Source: Candidatus Peribacter sp. (lineage in GTDB: Bacteria > Patescibacteriota > Gracilibacteria > Peribacterales > Peribacteraceae). Taken from it: a stretch of DNA of 46,194 bases. The notes beneath the pieces are model-generated. The model was not told where the DNA came from. It saw nothing but the letters and a program-made list of their open reading frames with translations, and did not search any database. Positions 22,489 to 30,152 of the stretch are shown piece by piece. Positions within the stretch are counted from its first letter, which is position 1, and every line of letters starts with the position of its first letter. The translations under genes and the position numbers were made by a program. The stretch spans positions 1 to 46,194 of the forward strand of contig JAUSKD010000015.1 in the NCBI GenBank assembly GCA_030647195.1, in the 5' to 3' direction.

Positions 22489-23412
22489 CTATTGCAGTCT
22501 CCGCCTGAGGCGGTTCATGAGCATGCGTTCTCCCAGCAGGGGGGTGGCGATGAGCAGAGGAAGGACATAATAGATCCCGCGGTACGCCAGCAGGATTCCC
22601 AGCATTTCGGATGGCGAGTTTTCGGAGGGCAATAGGCTCAGGATTGTGGCCTCAAACACACCTAATCCTCCGGGCGTGTTGCTCAGAACACCGAGATTAT
22701 GGGCCAGCATGAAGACGCTCACGAAGACCGGCAGGGACGCCCGTCCCTCCGGCGGCAGGAGCACGTAGAGGATGCCTGCCTCCACCACCCAATCCACGGT
22801 GGCGACGAGCGTCTGCAGCAGACTGGCGCGCAGGCGGGGGAGCGTGAGGTGCCAATGGAACAGGTGGAGGGGTTTGCCGCGCGCACACAGCCAGAAGTAC
22901 AACAGGCATCCGGCAAGCAAGCAGGCTCCGACGGTCTCCGGCAGCCAGGAAGCCTGCTCGGAGATTTCGAGCGGGTCGAAGACGAGAGCCAGTCCGGTGA
23001 GCAGAAAGAAGCTGACGCTGAATGCGAGCGAGAAGAGGAGCAGCATCTTTCCGGTTTGACGGGCATCCAATCCCAGCGATGTGAAGAGACGGAAGCGCAT
23101 GGCGGCACCGCCGAAGAAACCCGCGTTGTACTGGAACGTGATCCCGATGAAGGAGGGGAGGAGCATCCGGGCATACGACACTTGTTTTCCCGCGAAGCGG
23201 GCTGCGATGGTATCCATGGCCGCGACGAGCAGGTAATTCACGATGATCAGCAGCAACGCCCACACCACGTACGAGGGCGGAACATCCATGATGCTCCGAA
23301 AGATCTCGCGGGGGTGGTGTCCGTCCAGTGCCTTGCGGATCGCCCACACGGCGATGAGAAAGAGGACGAGGCTGACGAAGGCCGAAAGCAGGCGGCGTTC
23401 CCTTGTCGTCAT
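22489..23412 (-). CDS. UPF0104/YbhN-type integral membrane protein
   Basis: 307 residues with about 7-8 hydrophobic segments (first LLSAFVSLVLFLIAVWAI, then VVWALLLIIVNYLLVAAM and others). Belongs by pattern to the family of lysylphosphatidylglycerol synthase transmembrane regions and flippase-like proteins: GITFQYNAGFFGGAAMRFRL early and LSNTPGGLGVFEATIL late are the typical P-x-G-G-x-G-x-x-E signatures. Members lack the MprF catalytic domain when this short and are thought to move or bind lipids. Substrate unknown. Confidence 0.82.
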   Translation of the reverse strand: MTTRERRLLSAFVSLVLFLIAVWAIRKALDGHHPREIFRSIMDVPPSYVVWALLLIIVNYLLVAAMDTIAARFAGKQVSYARMLLPSFIGITFQYNAGFFGGAAMRFRLFTSLGLDARQTGKMLLLFSLAFSVSFFLLTGLALVFDPLEISEQASWLPETVGACLLAGCLLYFWLCARGKPLHLFHWHLTLPRLRASLLQTLVATVDWVVEAGILYVLLPPEGRASLPVFVSVFMLAHNLGVLSNTPGGLGVFEATILSLLPSENSPSEMLGILLAYRGIYYVLPLLIATPLLGERMLMNRLRRRLQ

Positions 23413-23544
23413 GAGACTGAACGGCAGGATAGCTCAAGTGACGGTTCGTGTCGCAAAATCGTGCCGTAAAGGCACCCAAAGGCCTATCCCAGGGTTGAAA
23501 TTCTGCATACACTATTGCGCCCCTATCCCTTTCTTTTACGATTC

Positions 23545-24996
23545 ATGGAACACGGAGAAGTCATCTTGCGATTTCAGGACGTGTCGTTTCACTACGAACA
23601 CAAAAAGCCGATTCTTACAGAGGCCGGTTTTTCGGTGCGCGAGAATGCCAAGCTGACGATCGTCGGCCAGAATGGCGCGGGCAAGAGCACCATCTTCAAG
23701 TTGATCATGGGCGAGATGAAGCCGACCGGTGGAGAGATGCATATGAAGCGGGGAACCACGATTGGGATTGCCAAGCAGATCGTGCCCCATCAGGACATGG
23801 AAAAAACCGTTCTCGAATTTTTTGAAGGCGCGTTTTCGGGGAAGAAGTACGATATTGAACGTCACATTGCCCGGGTTCTGGATGCGGTGCATTTGCACGC
23901 TCCGCGCGATAAGAAAGTCACTGCCTTTTCCGGAGGCCAGAAAGCCCGTTTACTGCTGGCCTTCGCCCTTATCCAAGAGCCCGATATTCTGTTACTCGAT
24001 GAGCCGACGAATAACCTGGATGCCCAGGGCATCGAGCACTTAACCAAATTTTTGATCGAGTACGACAAGACCTGCATCGTGATTTCCCACGATGCCGCGT
24101 TTTTGAATTGTTTCACGCACGGAGTGCTCTACCTCGATAATTTTGCCCACAAGGTGCAGCAGTACGTGGGGAACTACTTTGACGTGGTCGAGCAGATTCA
24201 GGCACAGATTGAGCGTGAGCAGCGCCAGAATGCACGCATGCAGAAAGATATCATTGATCAGAAGGAGAAAATCAACTTCTTCTCTCACAAAGGCGGAAAG
24301 ATGCGCAAGCTTGCGAGCAAGATGCGTGATGCCGTCGAGGAAGCCGAAGAAAACAAGGTGGATGTCCGTCAGGAGGATAAGACGATCCCTCCGTTCACGA
24401 TCGACAGTACCGAATACAGTAAACCGCTTGTGCAGATCACTTCCGTGACCGTGATGAAGAATCACAAGCCGACGAAAAAGAATGTGCATGTCACAGTGCG
24501 TAAGCGGCATCGTGTGCTCATTACTGGCCCGAATGGCATTGGAAAAAGCTCGCTTTTGGAAGCGATGGCCAGTGGCAAAGAGAAAGGAGCCATCATTTCT
24601 GCCGGGATGAAAGTGGGGTATTACCGTCAGGATTTTTCGGGTCTCCCGATGGAAAAAACGGTGTACGACACGCTTGCGGAAGTCATGGAAAAACCGAATC
24701 ACCAACTGGTCTTCAGTACGGCGGCGCGTTTTTTGCTTCCGGGGGAAAAAGTACAAACAAAGGTGGGGTCCCTTTCGGAAGGCCAGAAGGGGCTACTGTG
24801 TTTTGCGCGTTTTCTGCTTCAGAAACCGACCCTTCTCATTCTCGATGAGCCGACGAACCACATCAATTTTCGTCATATTCCCGTTATCGCTCAGGCTCTC
24901 AATGAGTATAAGGGGGGAATGATTTTGGTCAGTCATGATCATGAGTTTGTCTCTCAGATCGTGATGAACGAAGAATTGGATCTGGGGGCGCTCTAA
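23545..24996 (+). CDS. ABC-F family ATP-binding protein
   Basis: 483 residues, two ABC domains and no membrane segments. Domain 1: Walker A GQNGAGKST (about 45-53), signature FSGGQKARLL, Walker B ILLLDEPTNNLD, H-loop ISHDAAF. The linker of about 80 residues is charged and helical (IEREQRQNARMQKDIIDQKE). Domain 2: GPNGIGKSS, LSEGQKGLLCFARFLL, LLILDEPTNHIN, VSHDHEF. ABC-F proteins act at the ribosome E-site in translation or antibiotic protection. The specific subgroup (EttA, Uup, YbiT) is not clear. The second signature, LSEGQ rather than LSGGQ, and the LDEPTNHIN ending are slight departures. Confidence 0.93.
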   Translation: MEHGEVILRFQDVSFHYEHKKPILTEAGFSVRENAKLTIVGQNGAGKSTIFKLIMGEMKPTGGEMHMKRGTTIGIAKQIVPHQDMEKTVLEFFEGAFSGKKYDIERHIARVLDAVHLHAPRDKKVTAFSGGQKARLLLAFALIQEPDILLLDEPTNNLDAQGIEHLTKFLIEYDKTCIVISHDAAFLNCFTHGVLYLDNFAHKVQQYVGNYFDVVEQIQAQIEREQRQNARMQKDIIDQKEKINFFSHKGGKMRKLASKMRDAVEEAEENKVDVRQEDKTIPPFTIDSTEYSKPLVQITSVTVMKNHKPTKKNVHVTVRKRHRVLITGPNGIGKSSLLEAMASGKEKGAIISAGMKVGYYRQDFSGLPMEKTVYDTLAEVMEKPNHQLVFSTAARFLLPGEKVQTKVGSLSEGQKGLLCFARFLLQKPTLLILDEPTNHINFRHIPVIAQALNEYKGGMILVSHDHEFVSQIVMNEELDLGAL

Positions 24997-25039
24997 AGAG
25001 GGGACGCAGCGAAGACAGATGGAGCGGAGTACTGGAAAA

Positions 25040-25492
25040 TTATTGCATCCGTGATGGGTCCGATGCAGGTTTCATCGAGACGGACAATCTACTGCGCACA
25101 TTGCCGATGGAGTCTGGAATCCAGAGAGGTGCCCCGATTTGAGGACGTGTTATTCGCCGAACAAATTCTTCCTCAATGAGCATTTGCATCCTCCGATTCT
25201 CGGTTGAATTTGGGAACCAAAACTTATTCCAACGAGAGGTACGAATAGTCATCGTTTCTTGGGCAGATTTCTCATGGAGTTTCTGGTCTGCCACTATCAA
25301 GTCGACATATGCAGTCGCCGCTTGTTTTTCAATTGTAACGAGTGTGGGGTTGCGTTCGGGATTGCGACAGTGATTGCCATACTCAAAGCCGCTACCCCGT
25401 GCTGCATTGAATGCAGTCACAGCATCTAAAAATGCTTGTTCGACCGTGAAATGTTCTTCATCAAGCGGCTTGTTTGAAGTGAGCTTATCCAT
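25040..25492 (-). CDS. Orphan hypothetical protein
   Basis: 150 residues, no family recognised, no signal peptide or membrane segment. Opens MDKLTSNKPLDEEHFTVEQA; contains a Trp/Phe-rich patch SRWNKFWFPNS and a charged middle. Base composition is visibly more AT-rich than its neighbours and the upstream spacer (25493-25530) is very AT-rich. This and its position by tRNA-Gly suggest acquisition from elsewhere. Confidence 0.6.
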   Translation of the reverse strand: MDKLTSNKPLDEEHFTVEQAFLDAVTAFNAARGSGFEYGNHCRNPERNPTLVTIEKQAATAYVDLIVADQKLHEKSAQETMTIRTSRWNKFWFPNSTENRRMQMLIEEEFVRRITRPQIGAPLWIPDSIGNVRSRLSVSMKPASDPSRMQ

Positions 25493-25630
25493 AATAAAAT
25501 TATAGTTTATATTTCAATTCTGTCAATAAAGCGGGCGAGTACATGCGCTTCGCTCAGTACTGCCTTTCATCCGATTTACTGCGTCGTTTCACTCTTGTTC
25601 ATCGCATGAAAGTTTCACTCACTTTGTTCG

Positions 25631-25705
25631 TGGAGCGGGCGAGCGGAATCGAACCGCCGTCACCAGGTTGGAAACCTGGGGTAATAGCCATTATACGACG
25701 CCCGC
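25631..25705 (-). tRNA. tRNA-Gly (TCC)
   Basis: 75 nt including the encoded CCA. Acceptor GCGGGCG pairs with CGCCCGC, discriminator T; anticodon stem-loop CAGG-TTTCCAA-CCTG gives anticodon TCC (Gly). T-loop GGTTCGATTCC is canonical. Confidence 0.95.
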
Positions 25706-25864
25706 GTTTCAAAAGAACGAAAGGAACAAAAAGAAAGGAACCAAAGGATTACTGCTAAAGAAAGCATAATGAGGTCATTGGTTCTTGTCACGCAACGCGG
25801 GAACGATTTCCCGCTTTCGCGCTGGCCCTGAACGGAGCGAAGCGGAGTCGAAGGGTGAAGTCGC
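25706..25864. other. Spacer between tRNA-Gly and yidD with hairpin and REP-like motif
   Basis: Holds an A/G-rich stretch upstream of the tRNA, a small hairpin GCGGGAA-ACGA-TTCCCGC-type (about 25797-25814) and the REP-like motif at 25826-25855. No ORF is convincing. Confidence 0.5.
25826..25855. repeat. REP-like motif (CCCTGA...GTCGAAGGG)
   Basis: CCCTGAACGGAGCGAAGCGG then AGTCGAAGGG. Same word family as 33601-33640, 37710-37725 (reverse) and 38494-38515. Confidence 0.5.
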
Positions 25865-26212
25865 TCAGTGCCTGTTTTCATGCGAGGCCCGCATGATCCG
25901 TTCCGGGCTCGGGTTTCTCCATGGGTGGCAGGTGAGCAGGCGTTTCAGAGTCAGCAATGTTCCGATTGCCGCGCCACGTTCCCCAATGACCTGCTTCCCG
26001 TATTCTGAGCATGTCGGAGAGTGCCGGCAGTAGCCGTACCGCCACAGGTGCCGAAGCGGCCCATGATCGGGCGAGAGGGTGTGCTGGTACAGCGTGATCG
26101 CGGCGACAATCGTCTTGCGGGGCAGGAGCCAGAGAGATGAGAGGGGATTGCGCACAGAGATCGGGAACGATAGGCTACGCCCTACGTTCTCCTCTGCCCA
26201 TGATTTCTGCAA
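25865..26212 (-). CDS. yidD: YidD-family membrane protein insertion efficiency factor
   Basis: 115 residues from the upstream ATG; a GTG at 26155 would give about 96 residues, closer to the usual size. The core is diagnostic: AAITLYQHTLSPDHG, CRHSPTCSEYGKQVIGERGA, and GTLLTLKRLLTCHPWRNP, with the conserved Cys pairs. YidD assists YidC-dependent membrane insertion. The ATG start overlaps the divergent gene at 26200 by 13 bp, another reason to prefer the shorter start. The usual rpmH-rnpA-yidD-yidC neighbourhood is absent. Confidence 0.85.
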   Translation of the reverse strand: MQKSWAEENVGRSLSFPISVRNPLSSLWLLPRKTIVAAITLYQHTLSPDHGPLRHLWRYGYCRHSPTCSEYGKQVIGERGAAIGTLLTLKRLLTCHPWRNPSPERIMRASHENRH

Positions 26213-26442
26213 GTGATCTGCTGCTCGGAATGGAATTCGCCATTGCGATTCTTGTTCTGATCGTGCTCTACCACGTGATTTTCATCGTCGTGGATCTGCG
26301 CAAAGTGATGCGGCGGGTCGAAGGGCTGACGCAGGAGCTTGAAGATGTGCTCATGAAGCCGCTCAGTATGGTCGATGCCATCCTGCAGTGGGTGCTCGAC
26401 ACGATCGAAAGTGGCAAGAAGAAGCACGAGAAGAAGGATTAG
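26200..26442 (+). CDS. Small single-pass membrane protein
   Basis: 80 residues. One N-terminal membrane segment (LLLGMEFAIAILVLIVLYHVIF, about residues 7-28), then a charged amphipathic helix (VDLRKVMRRVEGLTQELEDV) and a Lys-rich tail. No family recognised. ATG 26200 is preferred over an in-frame upstream ATG at 26137. Divergent from yidD. Confidence 0.65.
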   Translation: MISASDLLLGMEFAIAILVLIVLYHVIFIVVDLRKVMRRVEGLTQELEDVLMKPLSMVDAILQWVLDTIESGKKKHEKKD

Positions 26443-26521
26443 GGCGTAGGGTTAGGGTTAGGAGTAGGTTTACGAAATGCCGTCAGTGTTTTTCCCGAAC
26501 CCTAGCCCTAATCCTGACCCT
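26443..26521. terminator. G-rich inverted repeat between convergent genes
   Basis: GGGCGTAGGGTTAGGGTTAGG on the left (quoted in part as GGGTTAGGGTTAGG) pairs with CCTAGCCCTAATCCTGACCC on the right. A long imperfect hairpin placed between convergent genes, so probably a bidirectional terminator. Confidence 0.5.
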
Positions 26522-27005
26522 ATAAAATGGGTTGTTCGTCGATGAACACGCGGATGAAGAGACGCCGGATCACGTCCACGGAGGATTCAAACAGGTTCGC
26601 GAGCAGACGGTTTAAGAGTCGGATGCGCGAGTAGAGCTTGTTGAGTTTGTATGCCGCCCCGGGGTGGCTGCTGCCCGGGATGGAACGGATTTGCTTGCGG
26701 AGCGAGCCGACCTCCGCACGGATGACCTCCGCGAGCTTCGTCTGCATCACCTGTTCGCCGGGCAGAGCGGCAATGGCCTGATCGCGCGGGGAAATCGCAC
26801 GGGTCCCCGCAGTGCCGGTCTGTGCCTGTCCGCCGCCCCCTCCCATGTCGCCGGACTTATCTTCGACGATGCGCTCGCTCATCTGATCGATCAGGTTCAG
26901 GGTATCGAGCAGGCTCCCGATCTTCTCGGGTTGCATGACCGTGAGCACGGGCTTGGGTGCCAACGGGGCGATCTCGGAGTGCGTGTCGGGAGTGTTCCCA
27001 GCCAT
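26520..27005 (-). CDS. Hypothetical protein
   Basis: 161 residues, family not recognised. N-terminus is Pro-rich and probably flexible; a Gly-rich stretch GDMGGGGGQAQTG sits near residue 55; the C-terminal half is helical and basic (VMQTKLAEVIRAEVGSLRKQ; LNKLYSRIRLLNRLLANLFE) and ends in a hydrophobic FIRVFIDEQPIL. No signal peptide. Ends next to the convergent inverted-repeat spacer. Confidence 0.65.
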   Translation of the reverse strand: MAGNTPDTHSEIAPLAPKPVLTVMQPEKIGSLLDTLNLIDQMSERIVEDKSGDMGGGGGQAQTGTAGTRAISPRDQAIAALPGEQVMQTKLAEVIRAEVGSLRKQIRSIPGSSHPGAAYKLNKLYSRIRLLNRLLANLFESSVDVIRRLFIRVFIDEQPIL

Positions 27006-27120
27006 CGCCTCTATTATCTCTTAAAATGGCAATAAAGTCAAAGATACCTCCTTTCCCGATTCTGAGGAATTGTCTCTGATTGGCGGCAACGGATATGCTG
27101 GGAGTACCCTTCCATTACCC

Positions 27121-27459
27121 ATGAGCGAGCAAACTCTCTTTCATAAAATCAGGGATAAGAAAATTCCCGCGACGATCGTCTACGAGGATGACGAGGTGCT
27201 GGCATTTAAAGATATCCACCCCAAGGCTCACACGCACCTGCTCTTCATCGCGAAGAAGGACAGCGACTTCGTAGCATCCATCGATGATCTCACCGAGGCC
27301 ACGGCGCACGTGCCCGGTCTTCTCATCCGCAAGGCTCAAAGTTTTGCAAAAGCGCACAGCATCACCGGCTACCAGCTCAAGTTCCATGTGGGGAAGGACG
27401 GGGGACAGGAGGTGTTCTACCTGCACCTGCATTTTTTGAGTGAGCAGAAGATCGGCTGA
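27121..27459 (+). CDS. HIT-family (HINT-like) nucleotide hydrolase
   Basis: 112 residues, normal length. Opens MSEQTLFHKIRDKKIPATIV; YEDDEVLAFKDIHPKAHTHLL is the conserved N-terminal block; C-terminal GGQEVFYLHLHFLSEQKIG holds the HIT motif. The usual first His of H-x-H-x-H is Tyr here (Y-L-H-L-H); the middle catalytic His is kept. Family members hydrolyse purine nucleotide phosphoramidates. A TATGCT box lies about 24 nt upstream. Confidence 0.9.
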   Translation: MSEQTLFHKIRDKKIPATIVYEDDEVLAFKDIHPKAHTHLLFIAKKDSDFVASIDDLTEATAHVPGLLIRKAQSFAKAHSITGYQLKFHVGKDGGQEVFYLHLHFLSEQKIG

Positions 27460-27485
27460 GGATGTTTGCTATGTCCTTAACAAAA

Positions 27486-27517
27486 CCGTAGCTGGGATTC
27501 GCGAATCCCAGCTACGG
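27486..27517. repeat. 32-bp perfect palindrome, copy 2
   Basis: Left half CCGTAGCTGGGATTCG followed by its exact reverse complement. It lies between convergent HIT and rpsA genes, where it may terminate both. Sister of 14224-14255. Confidence 0.75.
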
Positions 27518-27532
27518 GAATGGATTCTGTGA

Positions 27533-28936
27533 TCACGCGCTGAAGCCCGCTTTTTCCGCATCCTTCTCTGTCTTGAAGTAGACGCGGTTCTCCTCTTTGA
27601 TCTTCTGTCCGGCTGCGGAATCCAATGCGTAGTACTTCTTGCCGGTCTTGGAGGCAACCCACGCACCGGTTTTGGCTGCGGGCTCCTCTGTGGGGAAAAG
27701 CGCTTCCTGCTTCACCTTCTTCGCCGGCTTCTTCTCGTCGGCTTCTGCCGTCGGTTCTGCGGCCTTCGTTTCCTTGGGTTCTTTCTCCTTTGCCGCCTCT
27801 TCCTCGCGTTCGCGCTTGATGCGCTCCATGGTCTCTTTGTCGATGGGCAGGAGCGCCTTGATCGAGAGGCCGATGCGACGCTCGTCGATGTCGATATTGA
27901 TCACCTGCGCATCCACTTTCTGGCCGATCGTGAGCACTTCGGAGGGGTCGGTCACCTTGTGGTGGGCGATTTCGGAGAGGTGCACGAGACCGTTGATATC
28001 CCGCTCCAGCTTGAGGAAGGCGCCGTACTCGGTGAAGCGCACGATCGTGCCCTGCACGCGCTTGCCCACCGGGTAGCGCTCGGCCACCTCTTCCCACGGG
28101 TCCTTCGTCAGCTGCTTGATCGAGAGCGAGATCTTGTCGCCGTCCATGCCGATGATCTTCACGGTCACTTTGTCGCCCAGCTCCGCATGCTCGGCCGGGT
28201 TGCGCACGTGTCCCCAGGCGATCTCGGAGATGTGCACGAGCCCCTCCACCCCGTCGAAGGAAACGAAGACGCCGTACTTCACGATGCCGCTTACGATGCC
28301 TTGTTTCTCGTCGCCGACTTTCAGGCTCTCCAGTGCCTTGGCGCGCTCTTCGGCCATGGCCTCGCGTTCGCTGACGACGATCTTGCCGGCCTCCTCATCC
28401 ATCGTGATGATCTTCACAGTGAAGGTGTGGCCGATGAATTTCTTGAGCTTCGAGATGATTTCGGAGGCGTCGGCGTTATTCACGCGGGGGTAGTTAGAGG
28501 GGGCGAGCTGGCTCACCGGCAGGAAGGTGCGGATGCCGTCGATGTTCGCCAAGAGGCCTCCCTTGTTCGCCTCCTGTGCCGCGAATTCCATGGTGCCATC
28601 CGCCTCCACCAGCTTGTGGAAGCGCTCCCAGGCCTTCTGCTGGCTGGCCATGCGCAGGCTCAGGACGATCATCCCTTCGTCGTTCTCCTCCTCCAATACG
28701 AGCGCGGTTACCTCCTCTCCGATCTGCAGGCTGCGGAAGGTGTTGAAGGAGTCTCTCAATTCCCGTCCCGAGACGATGCCGGTCTGCGATCCGCCGATAT
28801 CGAGCAGCAGCTTGTTCTTGGCTTTGAAGACCACCATCCCTTCGACGAGTTCGCCGGGGCGCACGCGCACGATGGGTGGAGCAGACTCGAGGAGCTGATC
28901 CATGAGGGGATTCACAACGGGAGCGGGGCGTGCCAT
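27533..28936 (-). CDS. rpsA: 30S ribosomal protein S1 with C-terminal extra domain
   Basis: 467 residues. Four S1 repeats: about 25-95 (PGELVEGMVVFKAKNKLLLD), a degenerate second at about 115-190 (GGLLANIDGIRTFLPVSQL), third at about 210-280 (GIVSGIVKYGVFVSFDGVEG), fourth at about 295-365 (GTIVRFTEYGAFLKLERDIN). Then a Lys/Glu/Ala-rich linker and a ~44-residue C-terminal module (GAWVASKTGKKYYALD, ENRVYFKTEKDAEKAGF) that resembles the small Ada-like SK-x-x-KKYY/ENR-x-YF domain, but without its Cys. S1 guides mRNA on the 30S subunit. The start is preceded by a CTCCCTCTTTCTT pyrimidine tract, not a Shine-Dalgarno sequence. Confidence 0.93.
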   Translation of the reverse strand: MARPAPVVNPLMDQLLESAPPIVRVRPGELVEGMVVFKAKNKLLLDIGGSQTGIVSGRELRDSFNTFRSLQIGEEVTALVLEEENDEGMIVLSLRMASQQKAWERFHKLVEADGTMEFAAQEANKGGLLANIDGIRTFLPVSQLAPSNYPRVNNADASEIISKLKKFIGHTFTVKIITMDEEAGKIVVSEREAMAEERAKALESLKVGDEKQGIVSGIVKYGVFVSFDGVEGLVHISEIAWGHVRNPAEHAELGDKVTVKIIGMDGDKISLSIKQLTKDPWEEVAERYPVGKRVQGTIVRFTEYGAFLKLERDINGLVHLSEIAHHKVTDPSEVLTIGQKVDAQVINIDIDERRIGLSIKALLPIDKETMERIKREREEEAAKEKEPKETKAAEPTAEADEKKPAKKVKQEALFPTEEPAAKTGAWVASKTGKKYYALDSAAGQKIKEENRVYFKTEKDAEKAGFSA

Positions 28937-29076
28937 AAGAAAGAGGGAGTGCGGGGAGAAGAAAGTAAGGGGTGAGCCATGCCCGCACGAGCCATGACGT
29001 CAGCTTCAGCTTCCCATTCCGGGCTTAATGAGTCAAGAAAACAGGCCTTTTTGAGGAAATAGCAGAGGAACCCTTT

Positions 29077-29245
29077 CCTCGTTCAACGTCGTATGAATAA
29101 ATTTCTTTTGTCAGGGGGCTTAAGGAACCTTGTTCGGTTCCCTCAGCCCCCCGACACCCCCGTCACCCTCCTAACCCAAACCGGGCGGGAAACCTGCGGG
29201 TTTCCCTCCCCTCCGGTCCCTCCTTTCCAGCCGGTTTTGTTTCTG
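29077..29245. repeat. Compound hairpin/G-quadruplex repeat, copy 2
   Basis: Same order of blocks as copy 1: CCTCGTT, CGTATGAAT, TTTCTTTTGTCAGGGGGCTT, hairpin GGAACC-TTGTTC-GGTTCC, C-runs (29140-29177), a hairpin GGGAAACCTGCGGGTTTCCC, CTCCGGTCCCTCC. It lies downstream of the TraC-like gene and upstream of rpsA (both minus strand). Confidence 0.85.
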
Positions 29246-29276
29246 TGTGTTTTCATATTTCCGTTCAAAAAAATTA

Positions 29277-29321
29277 TCGCGAAGTCGTGGGTGCCTCCGG
29301 CGGGCCCCGCGACTGGAGCGA
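29277..29321. ncRNA. Structured hairpin of unknown role
   Basis: On the plus strand TCGC, AGTCG, GGG and GCC on the left pair in order with GGC, CCC, CGACT and GCGA on the right, with small internal loops. It is part of the 440-nt gap between the TraC-like gene and rpsA and shows no ORF. It does not match a riboswitch or tRNA that I can name. Confidence 0.3.
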
Positions 29322-29345
29322 TACCACTGAAGGGAAAAGAGAGCC

Positions 29346-29379
29346 CGTGAGAGAAAAACCGTTAGGTTTGTCTTTCACG
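29346..29379 (-). terminator. Terminator after the TraC-like gene
   Basis: Minus strand: CGTGA...AAACC-TAAC-GGTTTTTCTCTCACG. The core AAACC-TAAC-GGTTT followed by T-rich sequence is an intrinsic terminator form, and is almost the same as the hairpin after DUF378 at 45027. Confidence 0.6.
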
Positions 29380-29381
29380 AA

Positions 29382-30152
29382 TTACAATACTAACTCCGCC
29401 GTGTTCAAATTCGGAATCTGGCTCAGTTTCTGCTCCTGGCTGGTTCCCGGGTTGTAGACCTGGTAGTAGAGCTCCAGCAGTTCACGCGTTGAGAGCCGGC
29501 GCGTGACCAATCCGACATTATTGAGACCGGCTTCCACCAGGTTGATGCGGTCGCGCAGCGGCGAAATGCGCTTCTCGAACATCTGGTGGCGGGCGAGCGC
29601 CTTGCTCGTGGAATCATCGATGCCGATCCATTCGAGGAAGGTGGCGATGAGGGATTTGTGCTTGGGATGATCATCCAGAGGAATGATCACATAGAAGCGC
29701 TTCTGCATGATATCGGCGGCCTCCACGATGCGCTCGATGAAGTTCGCGTACTCCACGGTCTGATCCCTGAGGAGTTCATTCGGTTGGTCCTTCGCCCGGG
29801 CACGCAGCTGATTGATGTAGGGATCGATATTGATCTTGGTCGAGCGGATAGAGATCTGCAGGGGGAAGTCGATGGTATTCATGAACGACTGGTAGCCGGC
29901 GATGATGCCTTTCTGCTCAGTTTCGCTCTTCAGGTTGAAGTTCAGCGCTTCCACGGCCAGGACGGCCCTGAGTCCTCCGTTCTTCAGGACCACGGTGTCG
30001 TTGCGGATCTCTGCGATGGGGAGGAACCGCTGTGTGGCGGCCTTGGAGAGTCCTTTGCGGTTGCGCACGGTATCCTTGGGCTTTCTGCCGTGAGGAGTAT
30101 CGGGTGCGTGATCCGCAGAGGTGGCCATGTGTTCGGAAACATCGGGTGTCAT
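29382..30152 (-). CDS. TraC/VirB4 N-terminal-domain-like protein
   Basis: 256 residues. After a basic N-terminal tail, RFLPIAEIRNDTVVLKNGGLRAVLAVEALNFNL is the usual opening of the conjugation ATPase N-terminal domain; FPLQISIRSTKINIDPYINQL and RRLSTRELLELYYQVYNPGTS follow. The P-loop ATPase half of VirB4 is absent, and the protein stops at LNTAELVL, as do the stand-alone TraC-like proteins of CPR genomes. The start ATG overlaps the PrgI stop by 4 nt (ATGA). It probably belongs to a type IV secretion or pilus-like machine; the motor ATPase must be elsewhere or lost. Confidence 0.75.
   Translation of the reverse strand: MTPDVSEHMATSADHAPDTPHGRKPKDTVRNRKGLSKAATQRFLPIAEIRNDTVVLKNGGLRAVLAVEALNFNLKSETEQKGIIAGYQSFMNTIDFPLQISIRSTKINIDPYINQLRARAKDQPNELLRDQTVEYANFIERIVEAADIMQKRFYVIIPLDDHPKHKSLIATFLEWIGIDDSTSKALARHQMFEKRISPLRDRINLVEAGLNNVGLVTRRLSTRELLELYYQVYNPGTSQEQKLSQIPNLNTAELVL

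Noticed and set aside
25530-25643. Complete att-site pair at tRNA-Gly
   Set aside because: The repeated tRNA 3' end is only 10 bp, encloses just ~100 bp, and no integrase is present, so a mobile-element boundary is not supported.
29277-29345. Possible ZTP-type or other known riboswitch or tRNA/tmRNA fragment
   Set aside because: Fragments such as GACTGGAGCG and GGTGCCTCCGGCGGG recall known RNAs, but the conserved partner segments are absent. Kept only as an unassigned structure.
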